From: Hyphomicrobiales bacterium
GTDB taxonomy: Bacteria > Pseudomonadota > Alphaproteobacteria > Rhizobiales > Rhizobiaceae
Direction: 5' to 3'
Assembly (NCBI GenBank): GCA_900468805.1
Contig: UEIF01000026.1
Span: 107,584 to 156,078, forward strand
Length of the DNA: 48,495 bases
A model generated the notes under the pieces. The model was not told the origin of the DNA. It did not search any database and saw only the letters and a program-made list of their open reading frames with translations. The translations under genes and the position numbers were made by a program. Below are positions 1 to 9,218 of this stretch, piece by piece (position 1 is the first letter of the stretch; each line of letters begins with the position of its first letter).

Positions 1-15
1 CCCGCCCGATTCTTT

Positions 16-1674
16 TTAACCGAACAATGCCAATGTCGCCTTCAACGTCACCCAGACGCCCCAGAGCAACGGAATGCCGACCACCGCCCAGGCAAGCGCC
101 GCCTTGGCGTCGAGACTACCCGTGCCGATGCCGAATGAGCCGGTGGGGCCAGCATTGGCCGCAGCGCTCTTCGCCTGAAGCGCGGCGACTTCCCCATCCG
201 ACATGAACCATTTGTCGGAGAGCGGCCGAACGAAGGCATTGGCAATCAAACCGAGCGCCAGCATGCAGGCAAGGATATACATCGTCCCCGTATAGAGCGC
301 CGGTCCGGGCGCCACGCCGGCAGCGATCTGCGCTTCGCGGATATAGTTGACGACGACAGGGCCGACGATGCCGGCTGTTGCCCATGCCGTCAGCAGACGG
401 CCGTGGATGGCCCCGACGAACTGCGTGCCGAAAATATCTGCAAGATAAGCCGGGATGGTGGCGAAGCCGCCGCCATACATTGACAGGATGATGCCGAAGG
501 CAAGCACGAAGAGGGCCTTGTTGCCCATATCCGCCAGTGTCGGAGCGGCAGCATAGAGCAGGATGCCCAGGATGAAGAACGTATAATAGGTGTTCTTGCG
601 GCCGATCTTGTCTGACAGAGAGGCCCAGAAGAATCGGCCGCCAATGTTGAAGAGGGACAGCAGACCGGCAAAGCCGGCAGCAATAGTCGCGATCGACGCC
701 TTCTGGCCGGCATCGAGCTGCGCAAAGCCGACATCCGGCAGCCCGATCAGCGAACCAGCGAAGATTTCCTGAAGCATCGGCGAAGCCATGCCGATAACGC
801 CGATACCGGCCGACACGTTGAGGCAAAGCACCGCCCAGATGAGCCAGAACTGCTTCGTCTTGTGTGCATTGCGCAGATGTACGTGTTTGGTGGTGATCAT
901 CGTGCTTTTGGCGGCAGGCGGCGTCCAGCCTTCCGGGCGCCAGCCGGCCGGCGGGATGCGGTAGCCGAAGGCACCGCCGATCATGAAGACGAAATAGATG
1001 GCCGCCATGACGATGAAGGTCTGCCAGACGCCGACGGACGTATCCGTCTTGAAGCTGTTCATCAGGAGGTTGGCCAGCGGGGCACCGATCATTGCACCGC
1101 CACCGAAGCCCATGATCGCCATGCCGGTCGCCATGCCACGCCGATCCGGGAACCATTTGATGAGCGTCGAAACCGGCGAGATGTAACCGAGACCGAGGCC
1201 GATGCCGCCGATCACGCCCGCACCGACCCACATGATCCAGAGCTGATGAGAAATGACACCGAAAGCGGCGATGATGATGCCGCCGCACCAGCAGCACGCC
1301 GAAACGACACCGGCCTTGCGCGGGCCCACCCGCTCCAGCCAGCCACCCCAGATCGCAGCGGACGATCCGAGCAGCACGAAGAACAGCGTATAGATCCAGC
1401 CGAGATCGGCAACACGCCAGTCGCAGCTGGTGGTGAACAGTGCCGAAACAAGCGTCAGGTCCGGGCAGGCGGTCGATGCCGTGATGCCGAGGGATTTCGA
1501 GAGTGGCAGCCAGAACACGCTGAAGCCATAGGCCATGCCGATGCAAAGATGGATGGCAAGTGCGGCCGGCGGCACGAGCCACCGATTGAAACCGGGCCTT
1601 GCGATAATCCTTTCGCGATCCAGCAGGCCCGTGCCCGCCAGGATGCCGCCTGAACTTGTATCCGCTGCAGTCAT
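16..1674 (-). CDS. MFS transporter, oxalate/formate antiporter (OFA) type
   Basis: This is a polytopic inner-membrane carrier of 552 residues with about twelve hydrophobic segments. The family signatures visible are a loop reading GWLERVGPRKAG near residue 115 and LSDKIGRKN near residue 355, the two conserved MFS cytoplasmic loops. The overall pattern, with the opening GMAYGFSVFWLPLSKSLG and a long first periplasmic loop, fits the OFA family of oxalate/formate and related carboxylate exchangers. I chose the ATG at 1674 because AAGGAGGAG lies 6-8 bases upstream; an in-frame TTG at 1680 would sit too close to it. It lies downstream of fdsD on the same strand with about 90 bases between, so a role in bringing formate (or oxalate/formate exchange) to the dehydrogenase is a reasonable inference. 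The substrate cannot be read from sequence. Confidence 0.85.
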   Translation of the reverse strand: MTAADTSSGGILAGTGLLDRERIIARPGFNRWLVPPAALAIHLCIGMAYGFSVFWLPLSKSLGITASTACPDLTLVSALFTTSCDWRVADLGWIYTLFFVLLGSSAAIWGGWLERVGPRKAGVVSACCWCGGIIIAAFGVISHQLWIMWVGAGVIGGIGLGLGYISPVSTLIKWFPDRRGMATGMAIMGFGGGAMIGAPLANLLMNSFKTDTSVGVWQTFIVMAAIYFVFMIGGAFGYRIPPAGWRPEGWTPPAAKSTMITTKHVHLRNAHKTKQFWLIWAVLCLNVSAGIGVIGMASPMLQEIFAGSLIGLPDVGFAQLDAGQKASIATIAAGFAGLLSLFNIGGRFFWASLSDKIGRKNTYYTFFILGILLYAAAPTLADMGNKALFVLAFGIILSMYGGGFATIPAYLADIFGTQFVGAIHGRLLTAWATAGIVGPVVVNYIREAQIAAGVAPGPALYTGTMYILACMLALGLIANAFVRPLSDKWFMSDGEVAALQAKSAAANAGPTGSFGIGTGSLDAKAALAWAVVGIPLLWGVWVTLKATLALFG

Positions 1675-1766
1675 GAACAACTCCTCCTTGATTCAGACTT
1701 TGCTGTCATGGGCGCATGCGCAGGCGAGTTGACCCCGCCTCCCCTCTTTCATACGCCGATGTTGGT

Positions 1767-2012
1767 TTATCGAAGCGGCTGTTCTGCCGGTTCCGGTTTG
1801 CGGATCAGGGGCATGGCCTGCAGCACGAGTGCGTCGAGGCCGTTATCTTCCTTTTCCAGAATTTCAAACAATTGCCGCCGCATGCGCGGCTCCCAAAATT
1901 TGTTGATATGCGTGGCGACCCCCTGCGCAGCCTCGCTTTCAGGCTGGGTCTTGAAGAAAGTTGCGATCTGGTTTGCCATGTAGACGAGCTTGGTCTTGGT
2001 ATCATGCGACAT
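1767..2012 (-). CDS. fdsD: Formate dehydrogenase delta subunit FdsD
   Basis: A small protein of 81 residues that matches the FdsD family, which is needed for assembly or stability of soluble NAD-dependent molybdenum formate dehydrogenases. The characteristic N-terminal block MSHDTKTKLVYMANQIATFF and a following HINKFWEPRMRRQL stretch are visible. The ATG at 2012 is preferred over longer in-frame starts because it has GGAAG about ten bases upstream, gives the normal family length, and overlaps the end of fdhD by 11 bases, as expected for the last gene of a coupled operon. Predicted cytoplasmic. Confidence 0.88.
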   Translation of the reverse strand: MSHDTKTKLVYMANQIATFFKTQPESEAAQGVATHINKFWEPRMRRQLFEILEKEDNGLDALVLQAMPLIRKPEPAEQPLR

Positions 2013-2829
2013 CGGCGATACTTCCGGGCGAAAGGCGATGCGGGTGGGTGAAAATCTCAAAATCCTCGCCACGCACCAGAGCGATCAGCGTCATCCCGGC
2101 TTCCTCGGCCGTACGGATGGCAAGTGCCGTTGGCGCGGAAATGGCGATCAGGACGGGCGCGCCGAGGATTGCCGACTTCTGAACCATTTCGACGGACAGT
2201 CGGCTGGTGACGGCGACAACGCCGGAGGCCCCTTTTTCACCGGCTCTGATAACTGCGCCGCATAGCTTGTCGAGCGCATTGTGCCGGCCGACATCCTCGC
2301 GCACGGCGATCAACCCCTTGCCGGGGATGTAGAAGCCGGCCCCATGAACCGCGCGAGTCTCACGATGCAGCGGTTGGGACTCGTTGAGCAGCGCGATCGC
2401 CTTGATGATATCGGCATGCGAAAGCGGCAGCTCAGCCTGGGAAACGTCGGGAACCGTGCGAACCGCCTGCTCGATCGACTCGAGCCCGCAGAGGCCGCAA
2501 CCCACAGGTCCCGCCATGCTACGACGCCGCGCCCTCAACGCATCCTCGACATCGTCGAGAAGCGTCACCTGAACATCGATACCCTTCTCATCCTCGACGA
2601 TATCGATACTTGCGACCTGGCTGCGATCGGTAATGATGCCTTCCGTCAGGCTGAAGCCGACGGCAAAATCCTCGAGATCGTCAGGCGTGCCCATCATGAC
2701 CGCATGCGAACTGCCACCATAGGAAAAGGCGATCGGCACCTCCTCCGGCACGATACGCTCGCCCCGCATCATGACACCACCCTTCCGGGCGACCTCCTTG
2801 ACGGCTACACGAGTAGACCTTTCCGCCAT
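2002..2829 (-). CDS. fdhD: Formate dehydrogenase sulfurtransferase FdhD (FdsC)
   Basis: A protein of 275 residues of the FdhD/FdsC family. Members bind the bis-MGD molybdenum cofactor and pass sulfur to it from a cysteine desulfurase, a step needed for active formate dehydrogenase. The diagnostic CxxC is present as CGLC at residues 111-114, and the family block REDVGRHNALDKL lies in the second half. Its ATG shares one base with the fdsA stop (TAATG), so translation is probably coupled. The gene order fdsG-fdsB-fdsA-fdsC-fdsD is the standard one for this enzyme class. Confidence 0.95.
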   Translation of the reverse strand: MAERSTRVAVKEVARKGGVMMRGERIVPEEVPIAFSYGGSSHAVMMGTPDDLEDFAVGFSLTEGIITDRSQVASIDIVEDEKGIDVQVTLLDDVEDALRARRRSMAGPVGCGLCGLESIEQAVRTVPDVSQAELPLSHADIIKAIALLNESQPLHRETRAVHGAGFYIPGKGLIAVREDVGRHNALDKLCGAVIRAGEKGASGVVAVTSRLSVEMVQKSAILGAPVLIAISAPTALAIRTAEEAGMTLIALVRGEDFEIFTHPHRLSPGSIADVA

Positions 2830-5708
2830 TACTCGGCAGCCTCCATCTTGCCGGCGATGCGGCGGGACTGGCGAGCCTGCTCGTCATATTCGATCTGCCA
2901 GTCGGACGGACCATTAGAGGGCGAGACCTGCACTGCCGTTACCTTGTATTCCGGGCAGTTTGTCGCCCAGTCGGAGAAGTCTGTCGTGATGACGTTGGCC
3001 TGCGTGTCAGGATGATGGAAGGTCGTGTAGACGACACCGGGTGCCACCCGGTCGGTGATCAACGCACGAAGTGTCGTGTCGCCGGAGCGGCTGCCGAGCT
3101 TTACCCAATCGCCATCGCGGATACCGCGCTGTTCGGCATCATGCGGATGGATTTCCAGCCGATCTTCGGAATGCCAGACCACATTGTCGGTACGGCGCGT
3201 CTGCGCCCCGACATTGTATTGGCTGAGGATACGGCCGGTGGTGAGAAGCAACGGGAAGCGCGGGCCAGTGCGCTCATCCGTTGCCACATATTCCGTGCGG
3301 ATGAACTTGCCCTTGCCGCGCACGAATCCATCAACATGCATGATCGGGGAGCCGAGCGGGTGCGTCTCGTTGCAAGGCCACTGAACCGAGCCCATCTTTT
3401 CAAGATAATCATAGGAAACGGACGCAAAACTCGGCGTCGTCGCAGCAATCTCGTCCATGATCTCGGATGGATGCGCATAGTGCCAGTCGAGGCCCATGGC
3501 CTGAGCGAGCTTCTGCGTCACTTCCCAGTCGGCATAGCCGTTGCGCGGCGTCATGACCTTGCGCACGCGGTTGATGCGGCGCTCGGCATTGGTGAATGTG
3601 CCGTCCTTTTCCAAGAAGGTCGAGCCCGGCAGGAACACATGCGCGTAGTTCGCCGTCTCGTTCAGGAAGAGATCCTGCACGACGACGCATTCCATGGCGG
3701 CAAGACCGGCGGCAACATGCTTGGTATCCGGATCTGACTGGAGAATGTCCTCGCCCTGGATATAGAGCCCCTTGAACGAACCATCGACGGCGGCATCCAG
3801 CATATTCGGAATGCGCAGGCCAGGCTCGTTATTAAGCTTCACACCCCAGAGCTTTTCGAAAATATCGCGCGTCGCATCGTCGGAGATGTGACGATAGCCG
3901 GGAAGCTCATGCGGGAAGGAGCCCATGTCGCAGGAGCCCTGCACATTGTTCTGGCCACGCAGCGGATTCACGCCGACGCCGGGGCGGCCGATATTGCCGG
4001 TAGCCATGGCAAGATTGGCGATCGCCATCACGGTCGTCGAGCCCTGGCTGTGTTCGGTTACGCCGAGGCCGTAATAGATTGCACCATTACCGCCTGTTGC
4101 GAAAAGCCGGGCAGCACCCCGTACGTCTTCAGGCTTCACGCCGGTGAATTTCTCGACGGCTTCCGGGCTGTGCTGCGGTTCCGCGACGAAAGCGGCCCAG
4201 TCCTCGAATTCCGACCAGTCGCAGCGCTCTCGGATGAACTTCTCGTCGTAAAGGCCTTCAGTCACAATCACATGCGCCAGCGCCGTCATGACAGCGACAT
4301 TGGTACCGGGCTTCAACGGCAGATGGAAGGATGCCTCCACGTGCGGCGAGCGGACGATATCGATGCGACGCGGATCAATGACGATGAGTTTGGCGCCCTG
4401 CCGCAGCCGCTTTTTCAGCCGCGAACCGAACACCGGATGGCCATCGGTCGGATTGGCGCCGATGATGACGACGACATCGGATTGCTCGACGCTGTCAAAA
4501 TCCTGCGTGCCGGCCGAGGTGCCGAAGGCCTGGCCCAATCCATAACCCGTCGGCGAATGACAGACGCGTGCGCAGGTATCGACATTGTTGTTGCCGAAGC
4601 CGGCGCGGATCAGCTTCTGGACGAGATAAGTCTCTTCGTTCGTGCAGCGGGACGAGGTGATGCCGCCGATCGCTTCACGGCCATACTGATACTGGATGCG
4701 GCGGAACTCTGAGGCCACATGCGCATAGGCCTCATCCCAGGTCACTTCACGCCAGGGATCCGTCACCTTTTCGCGGATCATCGGATTGAGGATGCGGTCC
4801 TTGTGGGTCGAGTACCCATAGGCAAAGCGGCCCTTGACGCAGGAATGGCCGCGGTTTGCCTGGCCATCCTTCCACGGCACCATGCGCACCAGTTCCTCGC
4901 CGCGCATTTCCGCCTTGAAGGAGCAGCCGACGCCGCAATAGGCGCAGGTCGTGACGGCCGAATGTTCCGGCTGCCCGATACGGATGACCGATTTTTCCGT
5001 CAGTGTCGCGGTCGGGCAGGCCTGCACGCAAGCACCGCAGGAGACGCATTCGGAATCGACGAAATGCTCATGCATGCCGGGCGAAACGCGCGAGCCGAAG
5101 CCGCGCCCTTCAATCGTCAGCGCAAACGTGCCCTGCACTTCCTCGCAGGCGCGGACGCAGCGGGAGCAGACGATGCACTTCGATGGATCATAGGTGAAGT
5201 ACGGGTTGGACTCGTCCTTCGGCAGCCATTTCAGATTGATCTCGCCATTGTTGCGAGCCTTGATGTGGTTGTCGCCCTCATAACCGTAACGAACATCGCG
5301 CAACCCGACGGCGCCTGCCATGTCCTGCAGTTCGCAGTCGCCATTGGCCGCGCAGGTCAGACAGTCGAGCGGGTGGTCGGAGATATAGAGCTCCATGACG
5401 CCGCGGCGGATATTCTTCAGCCGCTCGGTCTGGGTATGAACCACGATGCCTGAAGCTACCGGCGTGGTGCAGGAGGCAGGCGTTCCATTTCGGCCGTCGA
5501 TCTCGATGAGACAGAGGCGGCAGGAGCCGAAGGCATCGACCATATCGGTCGCGCAAAGCTTCGGCACCTGAATGCCGGCCTCCATCGAGGCGCGCATGAT
5601 CGAGGTACCCTCGGGAACCGTCACCTGCCGGCCGTCGATGGTCAGCGTCACCATCGCTTCGGATTTCGAAGCCGGTGTTCCGTAGTCGATTTCGTGAACA
5701 AGAGACAT
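2829..5708 (-). CDS. fdsA: NAD-dependent formate dehydrogenase alpha (catalytic) subunit FdsA
   Basis: The 959-residue molybdenum subunit that oxidises formate to CO2. The N-terminal part is NuoG-like: [2Fe-2S] ligands C52, C63, C66, C80; a His-ligated cluster H112, C116, C119, C125; then two ferredoxin-type [4Fe-4S] sets C178/C181/C184/C188 and C221/C224/C227/C231. The catalytic part starts with C255/C258/C262/C290 for a further [4Fe-4S] cluster and carries the Mo ligand in CARVCHS, Cys383 followed by the essential His384. A C-terminal molydopterin-dinucleotide domain follows. All cluster ligands are intact, so the enzyme should be functional. The cysteine rather than selenocysteine (no in-frame UGA) agrees with the oxygen-tolerant soluble FdsABG class. 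Confidence 0.97.
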   Translation of the reverse strand: MSLVHEIDYGTPASKSEAMVTLTIDGRQVTVPEGTSIMRASMEAGIQVPKLCATDMVDAFGSCRLCLIEIDGRNGTPASCTTPVASGIVVHTQTERLKNIRRGVMELYISDHPLDCLTCAANGDCELQDMAGAVGLRDVRYGYEGDNHIKARNNGEINLKWLPKDESNPYFTYDPSKCIVCSRCVRACEEVQGTFALTIEGRGFGSRVSPGMHEHFVDSECVSCGACVQACPTATLTEKSVIRIGQPEHSAVTTCAYCGVGCSFKAEMRGEELVRMVPWKDGQANRGHSCVKGRFAYGYSTHKDRILNPMIREKVTDPWREVTWDEAYAHVASEFRRIQYQYGREAIGGITSSRCTNEETYLVQKLIRAGFGNNNVDTCARVCHSPTGYGLGQAFGTSAGTQDFDSVEQSDVVVIIGANPTDGHPVFGSRLKKRLRQGAKLIVIDPRRIDIVRSPHVEASFHLPLKPGTNVAVMTALAHVIVTEGLYDEKFIRERCDWSEFEDWAAFVAEPQHSPEAVEKFTGVKPEDVRGAARLFATGGNGAIYYGLGVTEHSQGSTTVMAIANLAMATGNIGRPGVGVNPLRGQNNVQGSCDMGSFPHELPGYRHISDDATRDIFEKLWGVKLNNEPGLRIPNMLDAAVDGSFKGLYIQGEDILQSDPDTKHVAAGLAAMECVVVQDLFLNETANYAHVFLPGSTFLEKDGTFTNAERRINRVRKVMTPRNGYADWEVTQKLAQAMGLDWHYAHPSEIMDEIAATTPSFASVSYDYLEKMGSVQWPCNETHPLGSPIMHVDGFVRGKGKFIRTEYVATDERTGPRFPLLLTTGRILSQYNVGAQTRRTDNVVWHSEDRLEIHPHDAEQRGIRDGDWVKLGSRSGDTTLRALITDRVAPGVVYTTFHHPDTQANVITTDFSDWATNCPEYKVTAVQVSPSNGPSDWQIEYDEQARQSRRIAGKMEAAE

Positions 5709-5711
5709 GGT

Positions 5712-7268
5712 CTATTCCGCCGCTTCAATGAGAGGAGTCGGGGCAAAATCTTCGGGAAAGTGCGTCATGGCGCTCATGACAGGATAGGGCGTAAAGCCGC
5801 CGAGCGCGCAGAGCGAACCGAACTTCATGGTGTTGCAAAGATCGGCGAGCAGTTCCCGGTTCTTTTCCGGTTCGATGCCCTGGGCGATCCTGTCGGCCGT
5901 TTCAACGCCCCGTGTCGAGCCGATGCGACAGGGCGTGCACTTGCCGCAGCTTTCCACCGCACAGAATTCCATCGCAAAGCGCGCCTGCTTCAGCATGTCG
6001 GCCGTATCGTCGAAGATGACGAGACCGGCATGGCCGATCAGCCCGTCCCTAGCGGCAAAGGCCTCGTAATCGAACGGCGTATCGAATAGCGCCTTCGGGA
6101 AATAGGCACCGAGCGGCCCGCCCACCTGCACCGCCTTCACAGCCCGGCCCGACGCCGTGCCGCCGCCGATCTTTTCGACGATATCGCCGAGCGAAAGGCC
6201 GAATGCAGTTTCATAGAGACCACCATATTTCACATTGCCGGCGATCTGCAGTGGAATGGTGCCACGCGAACGGCCCATGCCGAAATCACGATAGAAGGCA
6301 GCTCCCTTGTCCATGATGACGGGTACGGAAGCGAGCGAGATGACGTTGTTGATGACGGTCGGACAGTTAAACAGGCCCTTATGCGCCGGCAGCGGCGGCT
6401 TGGCGCGCACGATGCCGCGCTTGCCTTCGAGGCTGTTGAGCAGCGCCGTTTCCTCGCCGCAGACATAGGCGCCCGCACCCGTGCGGATTTCCATGTCGAA
6501 GACCTTGCCGGAGCCGAGCACCGAGCCGCCTAGAATCCCGGCCTTGCGGGCGATTTCCACCGCCTCCGTCATCGTGGCGATCGCATGCGGATATTCCGAG
6601 CGCGTATAGACGAAGCCTTTCGTGGCACCGGTCGCAAGGCCCGATATCGCCATGCCTTCGATGAGCACGAAGGGATCACCTTCCATGATCATCCGGTCGG
6701 CGAAAGTGCCGCTGTCGCCCTCATCTGCATTGCAGACGATGTATTTGCGGGAACCGGCTGCATCGAGCACCGTCTTCCATTTGATGCCGGTCGGAAAGCC
6801 CGCGCCGCCGCGACCGCGAAGACCGGAATCGGTGACCTCCTTGACGATATCGGCGGCCTGCATGGAAACCGCGCGACGAAGGCCCGCAAACCCGCCATGG
6901 GCTTTATAATCGTCAAGAGAAAGCGGATCGGTAATGCCGCAGCGAGCAAAAGTGAGACGGGTCTGGCCTTTCAGGAACGGGAGGTCCTCGACCTCCCCGA
7001 GACAGAGCGCATGCGCCCCGCCGTCCATCAATCCCGCGTCGAACAGGCCGGTCACATCCCTCGCCTTGACTGGCCCGTAGCCGATCCGCTTACCAGAAAG
7101 CTCGATCTCGACCAGCGGTTCCAGCCAGAACATTCCGCGCGAGCCGTTGCGCACGACAATCGCATCGAGGCCGCGGGCTTCGATCTCCTGGGTAATCGCC
7201 TTTGCCACCTTCTCGGCCCCGAGCGAGAGCGCTGCGGCATCGCGCGGAACATAAATCTTCACGGTCAT
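5712..7268 (-). CDS. fdsB: NAD-dependent formate dehydrogenase beta subunit FdsB (NADH-binding)
   Basis: A 518-residue NuoF-like subunit that carries FMN, binds NAD+ and passes electrons from FdsA to it. Visible motifs are the nucleotide/FMN glycine loop GLRGRGGAGFPTG near residue 150, a second conserved block GAGAYVCGEETALLNSLEG, and the [4Fe-4S] ligands in ESCGKCTPCR. About 110 residues before the NuoF domain form an extra N-terminal region, as usual in FdsB where a thioredoxin-like domain is fused on. The ATG overlaps the fdsG stop as ATGA, and fdsA begins three bases after its end, so the three structural genes are translated as a unit. Confidence 0.96.
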   Translation of the reverse strand: MTVKIYVPRDAAALSLGAEKVAKAITQEIEARGLDAIVVRNGSRGMFWLEPLVEIELSGKRIGYGPVKARDVTGLFDAGLMDGGAHALCLGEVEDLPFLKGQTRLTFARCGITDPLSLDDYKAHGGFAGLRRAVSMQAADIVKEVTDSGLRGRGGAGFPTGIKWKTVLDAAGSRKYIVCNADEGDSGTFADRMIMEGDPFVLIEGMAISGLATGATKGFVYTRSEYPHAIATMTEAVEIARKAGILGGSVLGSGKVFDMEIRTGAGAYVCGEETALLNSLEGKRGIVRAKPPLPAHKGLFNCPTVINNVISLASVPVIMDKGAAFYRDFGMGRSRGTIPLQIAGNVKYGGLYETAFGLSLGDIVEKIGGGTASGRAVKAVQVGGPLGAYFPKALFDTPFDYEAFAARDGLIGHAGLVIFDDTADMLKQARFAMEFCAVESCGKCTPCRIGSTRGVETADRIAQGIEPEKNRELLADLCNTMKFGSLCALGGFTPYPVMSAMTHFPEDFAPTPLIEAAE

Positions 7269-7744
7269 CGGCGCGCCTCCTCGACGAGTTCGCCCGCCAG
7301 TTCGTCATCAACCCGGCCATGCACTTCGCCATCGAACATGACGGCCGGTGCGCAGGCGCAGAGGCCGAGACAGTATACCGGTTCCAGCGTCACGCTGCCA
7401 TCAAGGGTCGTCTGATGGAAATCGATACCGAGCATCTGCTTGACGCGCTCGGCCAGCGCATCCCCGCCCATCGACTGGCAGGCTTCGGCACGACAGAGCT
7501 TCAGCACGTGCCGACCGGCGGGATGATCACGATAATCATGATAGAAGGTTACAACGCCGTGGACTTCGGCGCGGGAAAGATTGAGCTCGTCGGCGATAAC
7601 AGGCAGGGCTTCCTGCGGTATGTAACCGAACTCGCCTTGAACCTGATGCAGAATGGGGAGCAGCGGACCCTCGAGGGGACGAAGATCGGCAACAATCGAG
7701 CGGACGCGCTCGGCTATATCGCGCTCAGCGATACGAATGTTCAT
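7265..7744 (-). CDS. fdsG: NAD-dependent formate dehydrogenase gamma subunit FdsG
   Basis: A 159-residue NuoE-like thioredoxin-fold subunit with one [2Fe-2S] cluster. The four ligands are C84 and C89 (in LCRAEACQSMGG) and C125 and C129 (in YCLGLCACAP), the standard spacing. It forms the diaphorase part of the enzyme with FdsB. It is the first gene of the operon; GGGAGG lies seven bases before the ATG. The 130 bases between it and the upstream lysR gene should hold the operon promoter. Confidence 0.95.
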   Translation of the reverse strand: MNIRIAERDIAERVRSIVADLRPLEGPLLPILHQVQGEFGYIPQEALPVIADELNLSRAEVHGVVTFYHDYRDHPAGRHVLKLCRAEACQSMGGDALAERVKQMLGIDFHQTTLDGSVTLEPVYCLGLCACAPAVMFDGEVHGRVDDELAGELVEEARR

Positions 7745-7861
7745 CAGCAGCCCTCCCTACGGCTTGCGTGTTCAAAAACCGCAAATCCTCCCCATGTCTG
7801 CGATTTCTGGGGAACTGTCTCAGGGAAGTAAGCTGCGATCAATAAAGCAGTCGCGTTGTTC

Positions 7862-7878
7862 GATAGTTTTTTCCTATC
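7862..7878. promoter_or_regulatory. Probable LysR-type operator upstream of fdsG
   Basis: A perfect inverted repeat GATAG-N7-CTATC. It also satisfies the LysR-family T-N11-A rule. It lies 118 bases before the fdsG start codon and overlaps the stop codon of the lysR gene. The position suits an activator site for the formate dehydrogenase operon. Binding by the neighbouring LysR protein is inferred, not shown. I could not pick a convincing -35/-10 pair downstream of it. Confidence 0.5.
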
Positions 7879-8770
7879 AAAGTTCCGCGTCTTCAACGAG
7901 TGTTCTCGCTTCATGCAACAAAGCGGAGACGAGCGGCGTAAAGGGTTCACGATAGGGAGCAACCAGCCCGACGAGATGGTGCGCCTCCGGCTCGATGATG
8001 GGGATCATCCGGATCTCCACAGGAAAACCAAATGATTTCGCGACGTTGCGCGGCATGATGCTGGCCCAGCGGCCGGTCCGCACATGTGAAAAAAGCACGA
8101 TCATCGAGTTCGATTCGAGCGTCGGATGCACCGTCGCGCCGGCTTCCGTCAAATGTCGGTTAATGATGCGCCGGTTCTGCATGTCGGCCGTCAATAGGCA
8201 AAGTCGAAGATCGCCCACTTCACGCCATGTCACATCATCGCGATCCGAGAGCGGACTACCAGCGGCAGTGATGAGATTGTAGCGTTCGGCGTAAAGCGGC
8301 ACCGAGGTAACGCGGCCAAGCGGCTCGTTTTCCAGATAGGTGATGCCAGCATCGATCTCGAGATTTTCGAGCATGCTCAGGACCTGCAGCGAGTTGCGCG
8401 AGACGATGGAGAAGGTGACGTCGGGATGCCGTTCCTGAAAGGGCGTAGTGATTCGCGACAGCATGGCGAGCGCTGTCGGAATTGAGGCGAGACGCAGATG
8501 ACCGGAGAGACCCTTGCGGGCAGCACGCATTTCCTCGCGCATGGTGCGCGTATCGCCGACGATGCGCCGCGCCCATTCCAGCACACGCTGCCCTTCCGGG
8601 GTCAATCCCTGGAAGCGGGAGCCGCGCTGCACCAGCATGACGCCAAGCTGATCCTCGAGCTGGCGGATAGCGGCCGAAAGCGTCGGTTGGGAAACGCCGC
8701 ATTCCTCCGCAGCACGACCGAAATGTTTCTCGTTGGCGAGTGCGATGAAGAATTCCAGCTTGTCGATCAT
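7877..8770 (-). CDS. LysR-family regulator, probable activator of the fds operon
   Basis: A 297-residue LysR-type regulator. The N-terminal winged helix-turn-helix spans roughly residues 1-60 with the recognition region CGVSQPTLSAAIRQLEDQLG, followed by a linker helix and a two-lobed effector domain (about residues 90-295). GGGAGG lies just upstream of the ATG. It is immediately upstream of, and in the same direction as, the formate dehydrogenase genes, where many alpha- and betaproteobacteria keep a LysR regulator of that operon. Formate or a related C1 signal as effector is inference; the effector domain gives no direct clue. Confidence 0.88.
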   Translation of the reverse strand: MIDKLEFFIALANEKHFGRAAEECGVSQPTLSAAIRQLEDQLGVMLVQRGSRFQGLTPEGQRVLEWARRIVGDTRTMREEMRAARKGLSGHLRLASIPTALAMLSRITTPFQERHPDVTFSIVSRNSLQVLSMLENLEIDAGITYLENEPLGRVTSVPLYAERYNLITAAGSPLSDRDDVTWREVGDLRLCLLTADMQNRRIINRHLTEAGATVHPTLESNSMIVLFSHVRTGRWASIMPRNVAKSFGFPVEIRMIPIIEPEAHHLVGLVAPYREPFTPLVSALLHEARTLVEDAEL

Positions 8771-8843
8771 CCAGCCTCCCTGCCGAATTCGGGATGAGGC
8801 CTATCTTTGCGGCTTGCCGGCCGCTTCGCAAGAGCTGGCGGGT

Positions 8844-9185
8844 TCAGTCCTTCTCGGCAACCGGAAAGAGACTGAAGAGTGATTCGAGAAAAGCCAGAAT
8901 GCTCTCGTTGCCCATGCTGTAGTAGACGAGCCGCCCTTCGCGCCGCGTATTGACGAGGCCTTCGAGCCTCAGCCGCGCAAGCTGCTGAGACACCATAGCC
9001 TGCTGTATACCAAGGATATCCTCGATCTCCCCGACGGTCCTTTCCCCTTCCGACAGGATACAGAGAATGAGAAGTCGGGTCTGATGGGCTAAAGCCTTCA
9101 GGAGATCGCTTGCCTCGTGGGCTTTGTCAGCAAGCTTCTGCAAGTCCTGGCCGGTCATGCCCGGCTTCGGTTTAGGCAATGGCAT
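8844..9185 (-). CDS. ArsR/SmtB-family transcriptional repressor (SqrR/BigR-like, one Cys)
   Basis: A 113-residue winged-helix protein. The helix-turn-helix lies at about residues 50-80 (IQQAMVSQQLARLRLEGLV) and a beta-wing follows (TRREGRLVYYSM). The sequence resembles the persulfide-sensing SqrR/BigR group more than the arsenic sensors, having no metal-binding CxC. Only one cysteine is present, C42, at the place of the first sensing Cys of that group; the second C-terminal Cys is absent. Its own promoter contains an ATTC-N8-GAAT palindrome, so it probably represses itself. An alternative start at residue 10 is possible; no strong Shine-Dalgarno decides it. The signal sensed is unknown. Confidence 0.8.
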   Translation of the reverse strand: MPLPKPKPGMTGQDLQKLADKAHEASDLLKALAHQTRLLILCILSEGERTVGEIEDILGIQQAMVSQQLARLRLEGLVNTRREGRLVYYSMGNESILAFLESLFSLFPVAEKD

Positions 9186-9218
9186 TTGCTTCTCGGAAGG
9201 AGGTAATAAGGTAGATCA

